Source: Prolixibacteraceae bacterium JC049
GTDB taxonomy: Bacteria; Bacteroidota; Bacteroidia; Bacteroidales; Prolixibacteraceae
NCBI GenBank assembly: GCA_023369685.1
Contig: SACZ01000009.1
Location: forward strand, 35,642 to 99,641
Direction: 5' to 3'
Length of the DNA stretch: 64,000 bases
The notes below the pieces were generated by a model that worked only from the letters and a program-made list of their open reading frames with translations, ran no database searches and was not told the DNA's origin. The position numbers and the translations under genes were made by a program. Shown piece by piece: positions 8,297-18,443 of this stretch. Numbering within the stretch: the stretch's first letter is position 1; the number at the start of each line of letters is the position of its first letter.

Positions 8297-9775
8297 ATGG
8301 ACGGGTATCACTTTCTGGCTTTCGACCTTGGAGCTTCAAGTGGAAGGGCCATGCTTGGCACACTTCAAAACAAACAAATTGAATTAAAAGAGATTCATCG
8401 CTTTCAAAATAAAATGATGCAGGTAAACGGGCATCATCATTGGAATATCTATAGCATTTTCGAAGAGTTAAAAACAGCTTTGAAGAAATGCATACACACC
8501 CACAAAATCCAACCATTATCGGTAGCAGTCGATACATGGGGAGTGGATTTTGGTTTAATCAATGAAGAAGGTGATATCGTTGGTATTCCATTTGCTTATC
8601 GCGATCACAGAACCGATAATGCCATGGAACAATTCTTCGAAGAACATATGCCATCGAAAGAGTTGTATGCCAAAACAGGTATTCAGTTTATGCAATTCAA
8701 CTCACTATTTCAGGTGTACTCAATGGTGAAAAGTCAATCTTCGCAATTAAAGATTGCTAAAAACCTATTGTTTACTCCTTGTCTTTTAAGCTATCTGTTT
8801 TCTGGTGTTCGAAAAAACGAATACAGTATTGCCAGCACTTCTCAAATGCTTCAACCAGCCACTTCTAACTGGGATGGCGACTTGGTTAACAAGTTGGGAA
8901 TTTCAGAAGAATTCATGGGTGAGGTAGTAATGCCTGGAACCGTTCTTGGAAATATCAGAAAAGAAATTTGCGAAGAAATTGGATGTGATCCAATTCCTGT
9001 TGTTGCTGTAGGAGCACACGACACCGCCTCGGCCATTGCATCGGTACCTGCCACAGAAGGCAACTGGGCTTACTTAAGCTCAGGAACCTGGTCATTGATG
9101 GGTATAGAAACCGAGCAGCCAATTATCAACCAAGCCACTTTCGATGCAGCTTTCACCAACGAAGGAGGTGTTGATGGTACCATTCGCTTCTTGAAGAACA
9201 TCACAGGTTTGTGGTTAATTCAGGAAAGTCGCAAAATGTGGCTAGACAGAGGAGAAGACTATTCGTTCCCTGAGTTGGTAAAAATGGCAGCCGAAGCACA
9301 ACCATTTAAGAGCTTCATTAATCCCGATGCAGCAGACTTTATGAACCCGGCTAATATGCTGGAAGCAATCGATGCCTATTTGGTTAAAACCAATCAACAG
9401 TCGCTGGATACTCCGGGAGAATATGCTCGCGTAATATTTGAAAGCTTGGCCATGAAGTACCGTAAAACCATGGAGCAAATCGAAGAGCTTTCTGACAAAA
9501 AGATTGATGTACTGCATATTATCGGTGGAGGATCGAATAATAAGCTACTTAATCAATTTGCGGCCAATGCACTTGGTATAAATGTAGTTGCCGGACCAGA
9601 TGAAGCTACAGCAACTGGTAACTTATTGATGCAAGCCAGAGCTTTAGGTCATCTGGAATCATTAAAAGAGATCCGCCAGGTTATCATCAATTCATTCGAA
9701 CCTGAAACATTCATTCCAGAAAACACAACTGAATGGAATGCTGCTTATGAGCGCTATTCTGTTTTGGACAAATAA
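8297..9775 (+). CDS. rhaB: Rhamnulokinase
   Basis: 492 residues, the family length. It phosphorylates L-rhamnulose in the cytoplasm on the way to lactaldehyde and dihydroxyacetone phosphate. FGGY-kinase features are the N-terminal phosphate motif AFDLGASSGR (8-17), the substrate region DTWGVDFGL (79-87), the catalytic D242 in VGAHDTASA, and the adenosine motif IIGGGSNNKLLNQFAA. HHHWNI and YRDHRT segments fit RhaB rather than xylulokinase. No rhaA, rhaD or rhamnose transporter is adjacent, so the rest of the pathway must be elsewhere. Confidence 0.88.
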   Translation: MDGYHFLAFDLGASSGRAMLGTLQNKQIELKEIHRFQNKMMQVNGHHHWNIYSIFEELKTALKKCIHTHKIQPLSVAVDTWGVDFGLINEEGDIVGIPFAYRDHRTDNAMEQFFEEHMPSKELYAKTGIQFMQFNSLFQVYSMVKSQSSQLKIAKNLLFTPCLLSYLFSGVRKNEYSIASTSQMLQPATSNWDGDLVNKLGISEEFMGEVVMPGTVLGNIRKEICEEIGCDPIPVVAVGAHDTASAIASVPATEGNWAYLSSGTWSLMGIETEQPIINQATFDAAFTNEGGVDGTIRFLKNITGLWLIQESRKMWLDRGEDYSFPELVKMAAEAQPFKSFINPDAADFMNPANMLEAIDAYLVKTNQQSLDTPGEYARVIFESLAMKYRKTMEQIEELSDKKIDVLHIIGGGSNNKLLNQFAANALGINVVAGPDEATATGNLLMQARALGHLESLKEIRQVIINSFEPETFIPENTTEWNAAYERYSVLDK

Positions 9776-9781
9776 CATTCA

Positions 9782-9818
9782 TTTCCGGACTACACATTCT
9801 TAACGTAGTCCGGAAATT
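9782..9818 (+). terminator. Terminator hairpin after rhaB
   Basis: TTTCCGGACTAC pairs with GTAGTCCGGAAA (12 bp) a few bases after the rhaB stop codon, followed by a short T-rich stretch. Confidence 0.75.
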
Positions 9819-9888
9819 TCCTTCTCAACAAATTCCAAACTAATCCTAGCAAATTCTATTGCTGAATTTTTAATTCTCCTAACATTAC

Positions 9889-9896
9889 TATATTTG
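9889..9896 (+). promoter_or_regulatory. Putative -7 box upstream of the ion channel gene
   Basis: TATATTTG matches TAnnTTTG about 70 bases before the ATG. A T-run about 18 bases upstream could serve as a degenerate -33 element. Confidence 0.45.
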
Positions 9897-9965
9897 CGGC
9901 CTCACACATAAAGTCATTTCATCTTAGCACACCTACATTTCATTATTATTTTTTAAATTTATAAG

Positions 9966-10637
9966 ATGAAGAACATTCTCTACAAATTTCGTTTCGAAGC
10001 TTTTTTTGTAACACTTATTATTCTATTGTTTGGATCATTGGTTATCCCAAACCCTTTCTTTGATAATATTTTATCCCCTATACTTGTTTTAGTTAATATG
10101 CTTATGGGAGTGGTAATGATATTCTCAAAAGGAAAAATGAATGGATGGAAAACCATTGGTCTGCTATTAGTGTCTGCATTAACATTTCTTGCAACCATCT
10201 ATAATCCCAACCATAGCCACCCTACTCAAATGGTTAGGTTAGCACTATCATTTTTCTTCTATTTCTATGTCACCATTAGCTTAATCCAACAGGTATTGAA
10301 AGCAAAAGTGGTAAACAGAAATGTCATATTGGGCTTAGTAACAGGCTACATATGTTTAGGCTTAGTTGGTTTTTTCATATTTCTAAGCATAGAAACTGTT
10401 CACCCCAATTCATTCAACGGACTCCAATATGCCAATGATACTCCATATCAATTAATGGACACTTTGATTTACTACAGTTATATCACATTACTTACTATTG
10501 GATTCGGAGACATTACTCCTGTTACTGCAGTGGCTCAAAAGGCAACTATTTTTGTTGGACTGATTGGACAGGTATATATGGTTATCGTTACAGCAATTGT
10601 TATTGAAAAATACATCCGTCATTCTAAAAAGGATTAA
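9966..10637 (+). CDS. Potassium-channel family membrane protein
   Basis: 223 residues with about six hydrophobic segments: four closely packed helices up to residue 110, then an outer and an inner helix. The pore loop carries the K+ selectivity signature TIGFGD (177-182) in LLTIGFGDITPVTAVAQ, typical of two-TM (Ion_trans_2) pores. The last helix is followed by a short basic tail with no RCK/TrkA domain, so gating by a cytoplasmic ligand domain is not apparent. It stands alone between rhaB and the GH36-like lipoprotein gene. Confidence 0.82.
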   Translation: MKNILYKFRFEAFFVTLIILLFGSLVIPNPFFDNILSPILVLVNMLMGVVMIFSKGKMNGWKTIGLLLVSALTFLATIYNPNHSHPTQMVRLALSFFFYFYVTISLIQQVLKAKVVNRNVILGLVTGYICLGLVGFFIFLSIETVHPNSFNGLQYANDTPYQLMDTLIYYSYITLLTIGFGDITPVTAVAQKATIFVGLIGQVYMVIVTAIVIEKYIRHSKKD

Positions 10638-10779
10638 TTGAATTCTGCTGCTCAGGCGCTTTTAACTTGCATATGCTATTTCTTAAATGTAATTTTAACG
10701 CCATATGAATAAATAATACTTCGAGTGTTTTTTATTCACTGTGAAAATTGAACTAGCGTCTTTGCGCAAGCCTGTAAGA

Positions 10780-12681
10780 ATGAGAAAAGAACTGCTGAAC
10801 TTAATATTAATCATTCTGGTTATTTCATGTAGCCAGAAGGTAACTGAGCTCCCTACATTTGAAGGAGATATTCGAACTGAAATTCAGGAAGAGGAAGGTA
10901 ATGTTTCCTCGAAGCTTTCATTATATCAATTTGATAGGGAGAAGATAAGCCTGCATGGTCAGATGGGCTCATTTACGCCTCACTACTCTGTTCATGAGAT
11001 CGATTCATTTATTTATCTGATCAAATTTCAGATTGAGTCTGATTTTCCGGCAATTCCTCCTCAGTTTAAAATGAAGCTTGCTTTTCCTCGAAAAGATATT
11101 TATACACTCTGGAGTTCTGAGACGTGGTCTAACAATTCTTACTTCAATTTACCCAATTACGATAAGGCAGCCACTCCTTATGGAATAGTTTCAGCAATCA
11201 CTAAAGAAGATAAAAACCGCTTTACCTACACTTGTAAAGACGATAATAACGATAAATTTCTGGCTCTTTTTGTGGAGGAAAAGGTAGACACAATGTATTT
11301 CAACCTGAATTTCTTTGTGGACAACCCTCCTGTTACCAATATTTTGGATTACGATGCCGAAATCCGAATCGACTTAAGGAATGTAAATTACGTTGAAGCA
11401 ATTGCCGATGCAGCCAGTTGGCGTATTGAACAGAAAATTGGTCGTATGGGAGATGAACGCATAAAAATGCGGGAACCTATTTATTCTTCATGGTATCCAA
11501 TGCACCGTAACATTCCTGTGGAAAACCTAACCAGAGAAATGGACTCCATAGCCAGTTATGGATTCAAATCATTACTGATTGACGATGGATGGCAATCGCT
11601 GGTTAAATCTAAAATCGATACTCTGGGTAACTGGGATGCAGGCGAAGTGGAAGATATGTTCCATTTTATCGACAAAGGAAAAGAAAAAGGATTTCAAGTT
11701 TACTTATGGTACTCCCTTCCTTTCACCGGAGGTAACCCAAAAGTATTGAAGCGCTTCAAAGATAAGTTTGTTCGCTACCGTGCTCCTCGTCAAATCTATG
11801 TTATCGATCCTCGTTATCCGGATGTTCGCAGCTACCTGATTGATGTGTACAGCAACATGTTGGAAAAATGGAACATCGATGGTTTCTGGTTCGATTTTAT
11901 TAACGACTACTACCCCGATGAGAATGTGGTGCTTAAGAAAGATATGGGGCGCGATTTAATTGGTGTTTTCAAAGCAGTAGATACATTGCTGGTAGAGATA
12001 AAGAATGAATTGAAATTTATTCATCCCGATGTTTTCTTCGGTCAGAATTTACACGCAGCAGGTCCCGCACGTTCCAACTATCAAAGTTCTTTGACAGGTT
12101 TCGTTGGAGTGCAAAGTGCAGGAATTGTTCGAGAGAAAATGGTAAACAACCGATTACTGTTTGGTAGATATACTCCATTTATGGAGATCATGGGAATCGA
12201 TGCTGAAGATACACCAGAACAAGTGGCTCTTAAATTTCAATCCATTCTATTTGAAATTCCTCACCTATCGTTTTTTCCAATGACTATATCACCTTCGGTA
12301 CACTCTACGCTACATTTCTGGCTTGACTACTGGCGATACAATAAACAGTTGTTGCTTGATGGAACTTTCAGACCATTAAAGCCAGCCAAAGGCTATCCGG
12401 TTATTCAGTGTTCAAAAAACAACAAAACATTATTTGTAAATTACGATGCGCTGCAAATTATTGAACTTCCCAGAGAGATGCCGGAAACGTTGGATATAAT
12501 AAATTCAACTACTAAAAACTATTTACAGATAAGTCATTTCCCGGATGAAAGTCAGCTTCGCTACGAAGTATACGATGCTACTGGAAAAATGAGATCTTCA
12601 GGTATCTATAAACTAAAGAAGCCCGACCATGAGTTTATTGTTCCTCCAGCCGGACTTCTACGATTTAAAAGAACCAATTAA
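10780..12681 (+). CDS. Lipoprotein with GH36-like (alpha-galactosidase clan) catalytic domain
   Basis: 633 residues from the ATG at 10780, which gives a signal peptide ending in VISC; a GTG at 10741 would extend it. Residues of roughly 80-240 form an N-terminal beta domain. A TIM barrel follows with YSSWYPMHRNI, SYGFKSLLIDDGWQ, KEKGFQVYLWYSLP, and the likely nucleophile Asp in WNIDGFWFDFINDYY. These are hallmarks of GH36/GH27-type glycosidases. A small C-terminal beta domain ends the protein. It is surface- or periplasm-anchored and should release galactose-type sugars, but the exact substrate is open. It converges with the DUF4249 gene, 3 bases apart. Confidence 0.75.
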   Translation: MRKELLNLILIILVISCSQKVTELPTFEGDIRTEIQEEEGNVSSKLSLYQFDREKISLHGQMGSFTPHYSVHEIDSFIYLIKFQIESDFPAIPPQFKMKLAFPRKDIYTLWSSETWSNNSYFNLPNYDKAATPYGIVSAITKEDKNRFTYTCKDDNNDKFLALFVEEKVDTMYFNLNFFVDNPPVTNILDYDAEIRIDLRNVNYVEAIADAASWRIEQKIGRMGDERIKMREPIYSSWYPMHRNIPVENLTREMDSIASYGFKSLLIDDGWQSLVKSKIDTLGNWDAGEVEDMFHFIDKGKEKGFQVYLWYSLPFTGGNPKVLKRFKDKFVRYRAPRQIYVIDPRYPDVRSYLIDVYSNMLEKWNIDGFWFDFINDYYPDENVVLKKDMGRDLIGVFKAVDTLLVEIKNELKFIHPDVFFGQNLHAAGPARSNYQSSLTGFVGVQSAGIVREKMVNNRLLFGRYTPFMEIMGIDAEDTPEQVALKFQSILFEIPHLSFFPMTISPSVHSTLHFWLDYWRYNKQLLLDGTFRPLKPAKGYPVIQCSKNNKTLFVNYDALQIIELPREMPETLDIINSTTKNYLQISHFPDESQLRYEVYDATGKMRSSGIYKLKKPDHEFIVPPAGLLRFKRTN

Positions 12682-12684
12682 CTA

Positions 12685-13500
12685 TTAAGGCTTAACAATT
12701 TTCAATTCTAAATCGACGTAGTTAAAGGCCGTAAACAGTCCATAACCATTAATCAGATTGGTTGCAGGTTCATTCAGGTTTCGTGAATCCTGCTTTAGGG
12801 TATCGTATAAGTCGACATACTCCTTGTTTACCTTATGCAAACGCACCTCGTAGGTTCCGTATTGATTGATATCAGCAACACTAAACAGGTGGCTATCTCC
12901 ATTTTCAGGACGAGTAGTGATACTTATTCCAATGTTTATGGTTTGTCCTAGTTGAATAATATTTTCCGGGTTCTCGGTTGTATTTCTTATGGTAATGAAA
13001 TAGTAATCGTTATTGGCGTTATCCCATGTAAGATTAACCTTTATATTTTTCAACTGCTCCAGTCCCTGAGGGTTGTTAATTGGAGCAATTTCCAATCTGT
13101 TTGTAGAAAGCGATGCGTTCATTGGAGAATTAGGAACTTTTGTTTCTCCTTCAACCACATAGCCATTATGTTCCATCTGAATATTCCATACATCTCCTTC
13201 CTGCACATGTAAGTCATTTTCAGGATAACAGTAATATCCTGCTTTATCCGGATCGGGAGTTAACAGGTAACTTTCCTCTCCATTAGTTAGCTTTACCTGA
13301 GCATCTACAACTGCTACTTCTTCTGATTCCTCTGACGAGAACAGCTGCATCTCAGATACTTTTACCTCCGTTACTGGCATATTCGCAAACAGATAAGCCT
13401 CTAACACAGGCTTTGGAGCAATGGTCTCTGAATTAAAATCGTCGCATCCTCCCACTAAAAAGCTAGTAAGAATAGTTATTACATATATTAAATTCTTCAT
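12685..13500 (-). CDS. DUF4249 family lipoprotein
   Basis: 271 residues with a lipoprotein signal ending VGGC. The body shows the DUF4249 pattern: PVLEAYLFANMPVTEVKVSE, DAQVKLT..EESYLLTPDPDKAGYY, then a region describing a ligand-binding beta fold. In Bacteroidota such proteins are encoded straight after a TonB-dependent receptor, as here with 17 bases between, and are thought to be its outer-membrane partner. The ligand is unknown. Confidence 0.8.
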   Translation of the reverse strand: MKNLIYVITILTSFLVGGCDDFNSETIAPKPVLEAYLFANMPVTEVKVSEMQLFSSEESEEVAVVDAQVKLTNGEESYLLTPDPDKAGYYCYPENDLHVQEGDVWNIQMEHNGYVVEGETKVPNSPMNASLSTNRLEIAPINNPQGLEQLKNIKVNLTWDNANNDYYFITIRNTTENPENIIQLGQTINIGISITTRPENGDSHLFSVADINQYGTYEVRLHKVNKEYVDLYDTLKQDSRNLNEPATNLINGYGLFTAFNYVDLELKIVKP

Positions 13501-13517
13501 TTTGATTTTTTTAATGA

Positions 13518-15896
13518 TTAAAAGTGAAGGGCAAAAAACAGGTTTGGAGTAAACCCAATGAAATTCACATCTGTCTCAACAAACTGATCCTCTACTTTCT
13601 CAAACTCTTTATACCACACATTGCTTCGATTATACAGATTGAAAAGAGACAATCCCAGTTCACATTTCGATTTGCCCAATTTAAAGTTATAGTTCACACT
13701 CAGGTCCAAACGATGATAGTCGGGCAAACGAAAGCCATTTTTAGGGCCCACTGCCACATAATCCATTGTCGAGTCATCCAATAAAGTAAGCGTGTATCCA
13801 CCTACCGGAGCAGTATAAGGTTTACCACTGGCATAAACCCATGTTCCCGAGAACTTAAACTTTCCCAATTCGTAAGCTCCCACAATTTTCAGTTCATTGG
13901 GCTGATCATGCGCTGCGGGGTATTCTCCGTCGTTAATATCGGGGAATAAATGCGCCACTTCACTCAGCGTGTAAGAAACCCAACCGGTGAATTTTCCGAA
14001 TTTACGCTGAAGCAATAGCTCCACTCCTTTAACTGTTCCAGTACCACTAAAGAATGGCTCTCCATTCTCCACCTGTTGAATTCGGGTTGAATACTCCGAC
14101 AAGCCATCCAGTTTTTTATAGTAAGCTTCCACATTAAACAGCCAGTTTTTATTTTCATAAGAAGCACCCAATATATAATGCGATGCCGAAGTTACCGGAA
14201 CAATCTCATCATCTGTCATAATCCAAAAGTCTCTGCTCCCCTGCATTACATCCTCTCGTATTACTCGTTTAGCAAACTGATTGTATTTGCCATAAGCTGC
14301 CTTCATTTTGAAACCTTTCGCCGGTTCAAACATAGCTTGTACTCGTGGCTCCCAATACACTTTATCCGTGTTCTTGTAATAAACTGAACGTAAACCAGCT
14401 ATCATTGAAAACTGCTTCGATGGCTTCCATTCATTCTGAATATATCCGGCAATAGTAGTTCCATCATCCTTACGGTCGATAACCGAAATAGTGTCATTTA
14501 TTTCATATAAATATTTGATATCATTATAAGTAAGGTGCGCGCCAAATTCCAATGTGTTCTTTCCATTCAATTTATATTGAAAATCGTTTTTAATCGCATA
14601 TTCTATCACATCATTATCTTCCAGCGATCCTGTTTCTACCTTCAGAGAACTACCATCTTGTTTGGTAATATCCGATTTGGAAAAACGTTCGCGATTACTG
14701 AAATAATTGGAATAGGATGCTACCAAATTGGAGTAAAGTCGGCTATTCCATTGACGTCCCCACTTGCTACTCACCCCGAAGTTTCCCCATTGCGTAAGAT
14801 CCTTGGTATCGTTACTATAATCAAATGTATATTTTCCCCAGCGTCCGGAAGATCCTGTTTCTGAGATATCGCGCGAATTATCCAGATGATCCTTTCCATT
14901 GTAGAAAGAGATCGAGATCACATCCTTTTCTGTTGGCTTTAAAGTTGCTTTTGCATTTAAATCATAGAAGTAAAAATCTGGTTCATTAGCATATTTAGAT
15001 AAACCTGCTCCTTCCAATGCTTCATTTACCGTTGTCTGTCCACTTAAATCGAAAATGTCATTGTAAAGTCCTCCCTTTATAAAATCGGTCAACGATCTTC
15101 GGTAAGCAACTAAAAATGAACCTTTATCCCATAGCGGAATTTCCAGGTATCCATTGGCACTGATTGTGCTTAAAGACATTCCTCCTTTCACTTGCTTTTC
15201 GTTTCCGGTCTTTCCTGTAAGCTCAACTACACTCGATGTTCTTCCGCCATACTTAGCCATATAACCACCTTTGTACAATTGTACATCTTTAATGGAATTG
15301 GAATTGAAAGCACTAAAAAAGCCATAGAAATGGTCGACGTGATAAACCGTAAATCCATCGAATAGCACCAGGTTCTGGTCAGGCGTTCCTCCCCTTACAT
15401 ACAACCCCGAAGAAGCTTCGTTGCTTCCACTAACCCCCGGCAGCAATTGCATCGATCTAAAAATATCTTTTTCTCCAATACTGGGTAAAAATGAAATATT
15501 CTTGGGTGAGATGGCTATCTGTCCAATGTTATCAGATACCTTCATCATATTTCTGGAAGCTGCTTTTACAGTCACCTCTTCCAAACCGATTTCATCAGGC
15601 TCCATCTCTATCACCACATATTGTTGATTTGGCTTTACTCCTACTTTCACTTTTTTATAGCCCAAAATGCTGGCTTCCAAAACTAGCTTTTCCTGACTTA
15701 CATCTAATAAAGTAAAGAATCCGTCCAGGTTGGTAGTCGTTCCCAAACTGGTTCCAACCACCGATACTGTTGCATATGGTAGTGTTTCTCCACTTGACTT
15801 CTGCTTCACCACTCCGCTTATGGAGCGCTGACCAAACACAGAAGTCACCAGCAACATTAATACAAACTGAAATAAAATGGTTTTGATTGTCATCAT
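13518..15896 (-). CDS. TonB-dependent receptor with carboxypeptidase-like N-terminal domain
   Basis: 792 residues. It has a signal peptide ending VFGQ, a CarboxypepD_reg-like domain at about 24-105 (SISGVVKQKSSGETLPYATVSV...TNLDGFFTLL), a plug at about 110-225 (SDNIGQIAISPKNI.FLPSIGEKDIFRSMQLLPGV, SSGLYVRGGTPDQNLVLFDG), then the beta-barrel ending in the aromatic FFALHF. It imports or senses an unknown ligand across the outer membrane. It sits between a LytTR two-component system and the DUF4249 partner, all on one strand, so its expression may be under that system. Confidence 0.88.
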   Translation of the reverse strand: MMTIKTILFQFVLMLLVTSVFGQRSISGVVKQKSSGETLPYATVSVVGTSLGTTTNLDGFFTLLDVSQEKLVLEASILGYKKVKVGVKPNQQYVVIEMEPDEIGLEEVTVKAASRNMMKVSDNIGQIAISPKNISFLPSIGEKDIFRSMQLLPGVSGSNEASSGLYVRGGTPDQNLVLFDGFTVYHVDHFYGFFSAFNSNSIKDVQLYKGGYMAKYGGRTSSVVELTGKTGNEKQVKGGMSLSTISANGYLEIPLWDKGSFLVAYRRSLTDFIKGGLYNDIFDLSGQTTVNEALEGAGLSKYANEPDFYFYDLNAKATLKPTEKDVISISFYNGKDHLDNSRDISETGSSGRWGKYTFDYSNDTKDLTQWGNFGVSSKWGRQWNSRLYSNLVASYSNYFSNRERFSKSDITKQDGSSLKVETGSLEDNDVIEYAIKNDFQYKLNGKNTLEFGAHLTYNDIKYLYEINDTISVIDRKDDGTTIAGYIQNEWKPSKQFSMIAGLRSVYYKNTDKVYWEPRVQAMFEPAKGFKMKAAYGKYNQFAKRVIREDVMQGSRDFWIMTDDEIVPVTSASHYILGASYENKNWLFNVEAYYKKLDGLSEYSTRIQQVENGEPFFSGTGTVKGVELLLQRKFGKFTGWVSYTLSEVAHLFPDINDGEYPAAHDQPNELKIVGAYELGKFKFSGTWVYASGKPYTAPVGGYTLTLLDDSTMDYVAVGPKNGFRLPDYHRLDLSVNYNFKLGKSKCELGLSLFNLYNRSNVWYKEFEKVEDQFVETDVNFIGFTPNLFFALHF

Positions 15897-16008
15897 AAAT
15901 TGTTTTAGTTGATGATTTGTTCTAAAACAAACTTATGACTCTTCGAAGCTGGTGTCGTGGCTGTTTCAACCAACGACACAAATATTCACACCAACGGGAA
16001 GTAGCGCT

Positions 16009-16710
16009 TTAATCTTCCAGCATTTTCTTCAACTCCTCCTTGTAAACCCTTCCAACAGGGATGGAATGTTCCCCTATTTCAATGGTATTACCATATATGG
16101 TTTCGATATGCTTAACTGCAACCAAAAACGATTTGTGTACCCGAATAAAACCATACATCCCCAACTGCTCTTCCACATTCTTCATTCGGTCGTATTTTAT
16201 GAATTTCTTTCCCTCGGTAGTATAAAAAACCACATATTCTTTCATCCCTTCAATATGGGTTATCTCGCTAAACTTCACCTTTACCGACTTATACCCGGAT
16301 TTCAGAAACATAAAATCTTTTGCAACTATCTCAGTATTTTTTTCTCCTACAGAGTTTCGCGTATTTACCTTCAAAACAGCCTGAGCAAAGCGTTCAAAAC
16401 CGATTGGTTTTAGCAAGTAGTCCACCACATTTAACTCATAACCTTCTAACGCATATTCAGAATAAGCTGTGGTTAAAATAACTGCAGGTTTATATTGTAG
16501 TGTACGAATAAAATCAAGGCCGGTAAGTCCCGGCATCTGGATATCCAAAAAGATTAAATCAACCTGTCCGCTATTTATTAGCTCGAATGCTTGCGCTGCC
16601 CGATTAAATGTATCAATCAACTGCAGTTGAGGCATCTGAACGACATACTCTTTAAGGTAGTCTACCGCTATGGGTTCATCATCGATAATAATACATTTAA
16701 TCTTTTCCAT
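16009..16710 (-). CDS. LytTR family response regulator
   Basis: 233 residues. The receiver domain spans about 1-120 with the phosphoacceptor D56 (LIFLDIQMPGLTGL) and acidic pair D10-D11. A LytTR DNA-binding domain covers about 135-230 (FLKSGYKSVKVKFSEITHIEG, YGFIRVHKSFLVAV, EIGEHSIPVGRVY). It is encoded 6 bases behind its sensor kinase. The TonB receptor gene begins about 110 bases downstream, which makes it the plausible target. Confidence 0.92.
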   Translation of the reverse strand: MEKIKCIIIDDEPIAVDYLKEYVVQMPQLQLIDTFNRAAQAFELINSGQVDLIFLDIQMPGLTGLDFIRTLQYKPAVILTTAYSEYALEGYELNVVDYLLKPIGFERFAQAVLKVNTRNSVGEKNTEIVAKDFMFLKSGYKSVKVKFSEITHIEGMKEYVVFYTTEGKKFIKYDRMKNVEEQLGMYGFIRVHKSFLVAVKHIETIYGNTIEIGEHSIPVGRVYKEELKKMLED

Positions 16711-16716
16711 GGTTGT

Positions 16717-17709
16717 TTATTTACTAAGTGGAACACTTAAAAATACAAAGTACTTATCCTCTTCATTATTTATTTCCAGCTTATACCTATCGCCATAAAT
16801 CAAGTCGAGGCGCTTTTTCACATTTTGTAAACCCACACCTCCTGGTCTTCCTCCCTGGCCATCTGAAAATGTGTTAGCACATGAAAACTGCAGCCATTCC
16901 CCTTCTGTCCAGATATTAATTTCAATTGAAGCTTGTTCATGCTGATCAATATTACCATGCTTAAAACAGTTTTCGACAAATGGTAGCATCAGCAATGGAG
17001 CAACTTTACTGGTTCTATCAGGTACTTCCACCTCAAGGTTAATTTGATTTCCATTCAACAGTCTCAACCGCTCCAACTCGATATAATTACTGATAAAAGC
17101 AATCTCTTTGGTAAGAGCTACCTGCTCCGAACTGGTCTCATAAATGATGTATCGCATGGCCTCTGACAACATTAATACCACCTTCGGTGCTCGCTCATCT
17201 TTATTGTATGTCAATCCATAAATATTATTCAAAGTATTAAAGAAGAAATGCGGATTCATTTGCGACTTAAGAAACTCCAGCTCTTTCTCTGTCTTTTCAT
17301 GCATTATGCGCAATGCCCGTTCTTCAGTACTTCGCTTATTCAAAATCACCTGATAAAGCATTGCTACAATCATTACAAACAAAACTCTGAATACACCTCC
17401 ATAAGTAGTTCCCACCGGAGCTTTTACCTGCATGAACAGCTCAATAGCATTAAACGTAAAACGAATCAATGCAGTACTGGCAAATGCCATCAACAACATC
17501 TTTAGAATATACCACCAGTATTTTTGAGGTACAAACTGTTTCTGGATAGCTGCAGTACCATAGAAAATGATCATATAAATTAAATAAAGAGGTAGAGTGG
17601 TTAACAAGGCTTCTTTCAATGAATCGACATTAGGCAATGCCAATAAACGCAAAACGATTAACCCAAACCAAGCAAGCAGATGTTCAAATATTCTATTTTC
17701 CTTTCCCAT
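16717..17709 (-). CDS. LytS/YehU-type sensor histidine kinase
   Basis: 330 residues. Four hydrophobic segments occupy residues 10-125, followed by a short coiled coil. The His_kinase domain has the phosphoacceptor H154 in LKSQMNPHFFFNTLNNIYGL. The ATPase region shows LPFVENCFKHG and GGVGLQNVKKRLDLIYG. There is no extracellular sensor domain, so the signal is probably read within the membrane. It is first in a kinase-regulator pair upstream of the TonB receptor/DUF4249 genes. Confidence 0.9.
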   Translation of the reverse strand: MGKENRIFEHLLAWFGLIVLRLLALPNVDSLKEALLTTLPLYLIYMIIFYGTAAIQKQFVPQKYWWYILKMLLMAFASTALIRFTFNAIELFMQVKAPVGTTYGGVFRVLFVMIVAMLYQVILNKRSTEERALRIMHEKTEKELEFLKSQMNPHFFFNTLNNIYGLTYNKDERAPKVVLMLSEAMRYIIYETSSEQVALTKEIAFISNYIELERLRLLNGNQINLEVEVPDRTSKVAPLLMLPFVENCFKHGNIDQHEQASIEINIWTEGEWLQFSCANTFSDGQGGRPGGVGLQNVKKRLDLIYGDRYKLEINNEEDKYFVFLSVPLSK

Positions 17710-17913
17710 TTTTTATTGCGAATGAGTTAAATATAACAAAATCAATTCGCATTATTTCAACCAACAACATTCTATCCTCAATCAACTACCAATTCTTCTT
17801 AAAAACAACTCTTTTCTCCATTGGTTAAGTCCAATCGGTCGTTGGTTGAAAAGAACATCAAACACTTTGCCTCAGGCCATATGTTTGTCCTAAAATCAGA
17901 AAAATAAAAAAAG

Positions 17914-18432
17914 ATGAAAAGACAACAAACACATAACACATTGACAACGCTATTGGTATTCTTCTTGTGCCTATCAATTCATTATACAACTCAGGCACAA
18001 CGAGTAGTTGTAAAAACGCCACACTCCACAACAGTTGTAAGAAAGTTGCCAACTGGTACTACAGTTATTAAACATGGAGCCAGTGCCTATCATATGCATC
18101 GCGGAGTTTACTATCGACCTGTTTCCGGAGGATTCACAATTGTTCGTCCTCCCGTGGGTTTAGTTGTTAGTCAGCTTCCTATTGGTTACCGAAGAGTTTT
18201 AATTGGCGGGAAGGTGTACTTCTATTACCATGGCATCTATTATAAGCGTCGTCTTAGACGATATAAAATAGTTGCCGCTCCTGCAAAAGCAATGATTAAA
18301 ACAATACCTGTTCGCAGCACTACCATCTACAAAGGAGGAGCAACCTACTACAAAGTAAATGGTGTGTATTACGAGAAAGTGATATTAAGTCCGGGTAAAA
18401 CAACCTACTACTTAATTGGAGAAACCATTTAA
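17914..18432 (+). CDS. DUF6515-like exported protein
   Basis: 172 residues with a signal peptide ending TTQAQ. The mature part is rich in Val, Tyr and Arg and repeats a YY..NGVYY-type unit three times (HRGVYYRPV, YHGIYYKRR, YKVNGVYYEKV), each preceded by a P.G..V..LP segment. This is the pattern I associate with DUF6515. Function is unknown; a surface or periplasmic beta structure is likely. The next gene, a TonB-receptor-like barrel, starts 11 bases downstream, so they are cotranscribed. Confidence 0.7.
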   Translation: MKRQQTHNTLTTLLVFFLCLSIHYTTQAQRVVVKTPHSTTVVRKLPTGTTVIKHGASAYHMHRGVYYRPVSGGFTIVRPPVGLVVSQLPIGYRRVLIGGKVYFYYHGIYYKRRLRRYKIVAAPAKAMIKTIPVRSTTIYKGGATYYKVNGVYYEKVILSPGKTTYYLIGETI

Positions 18433-18443
18433 ATCGATTTAAA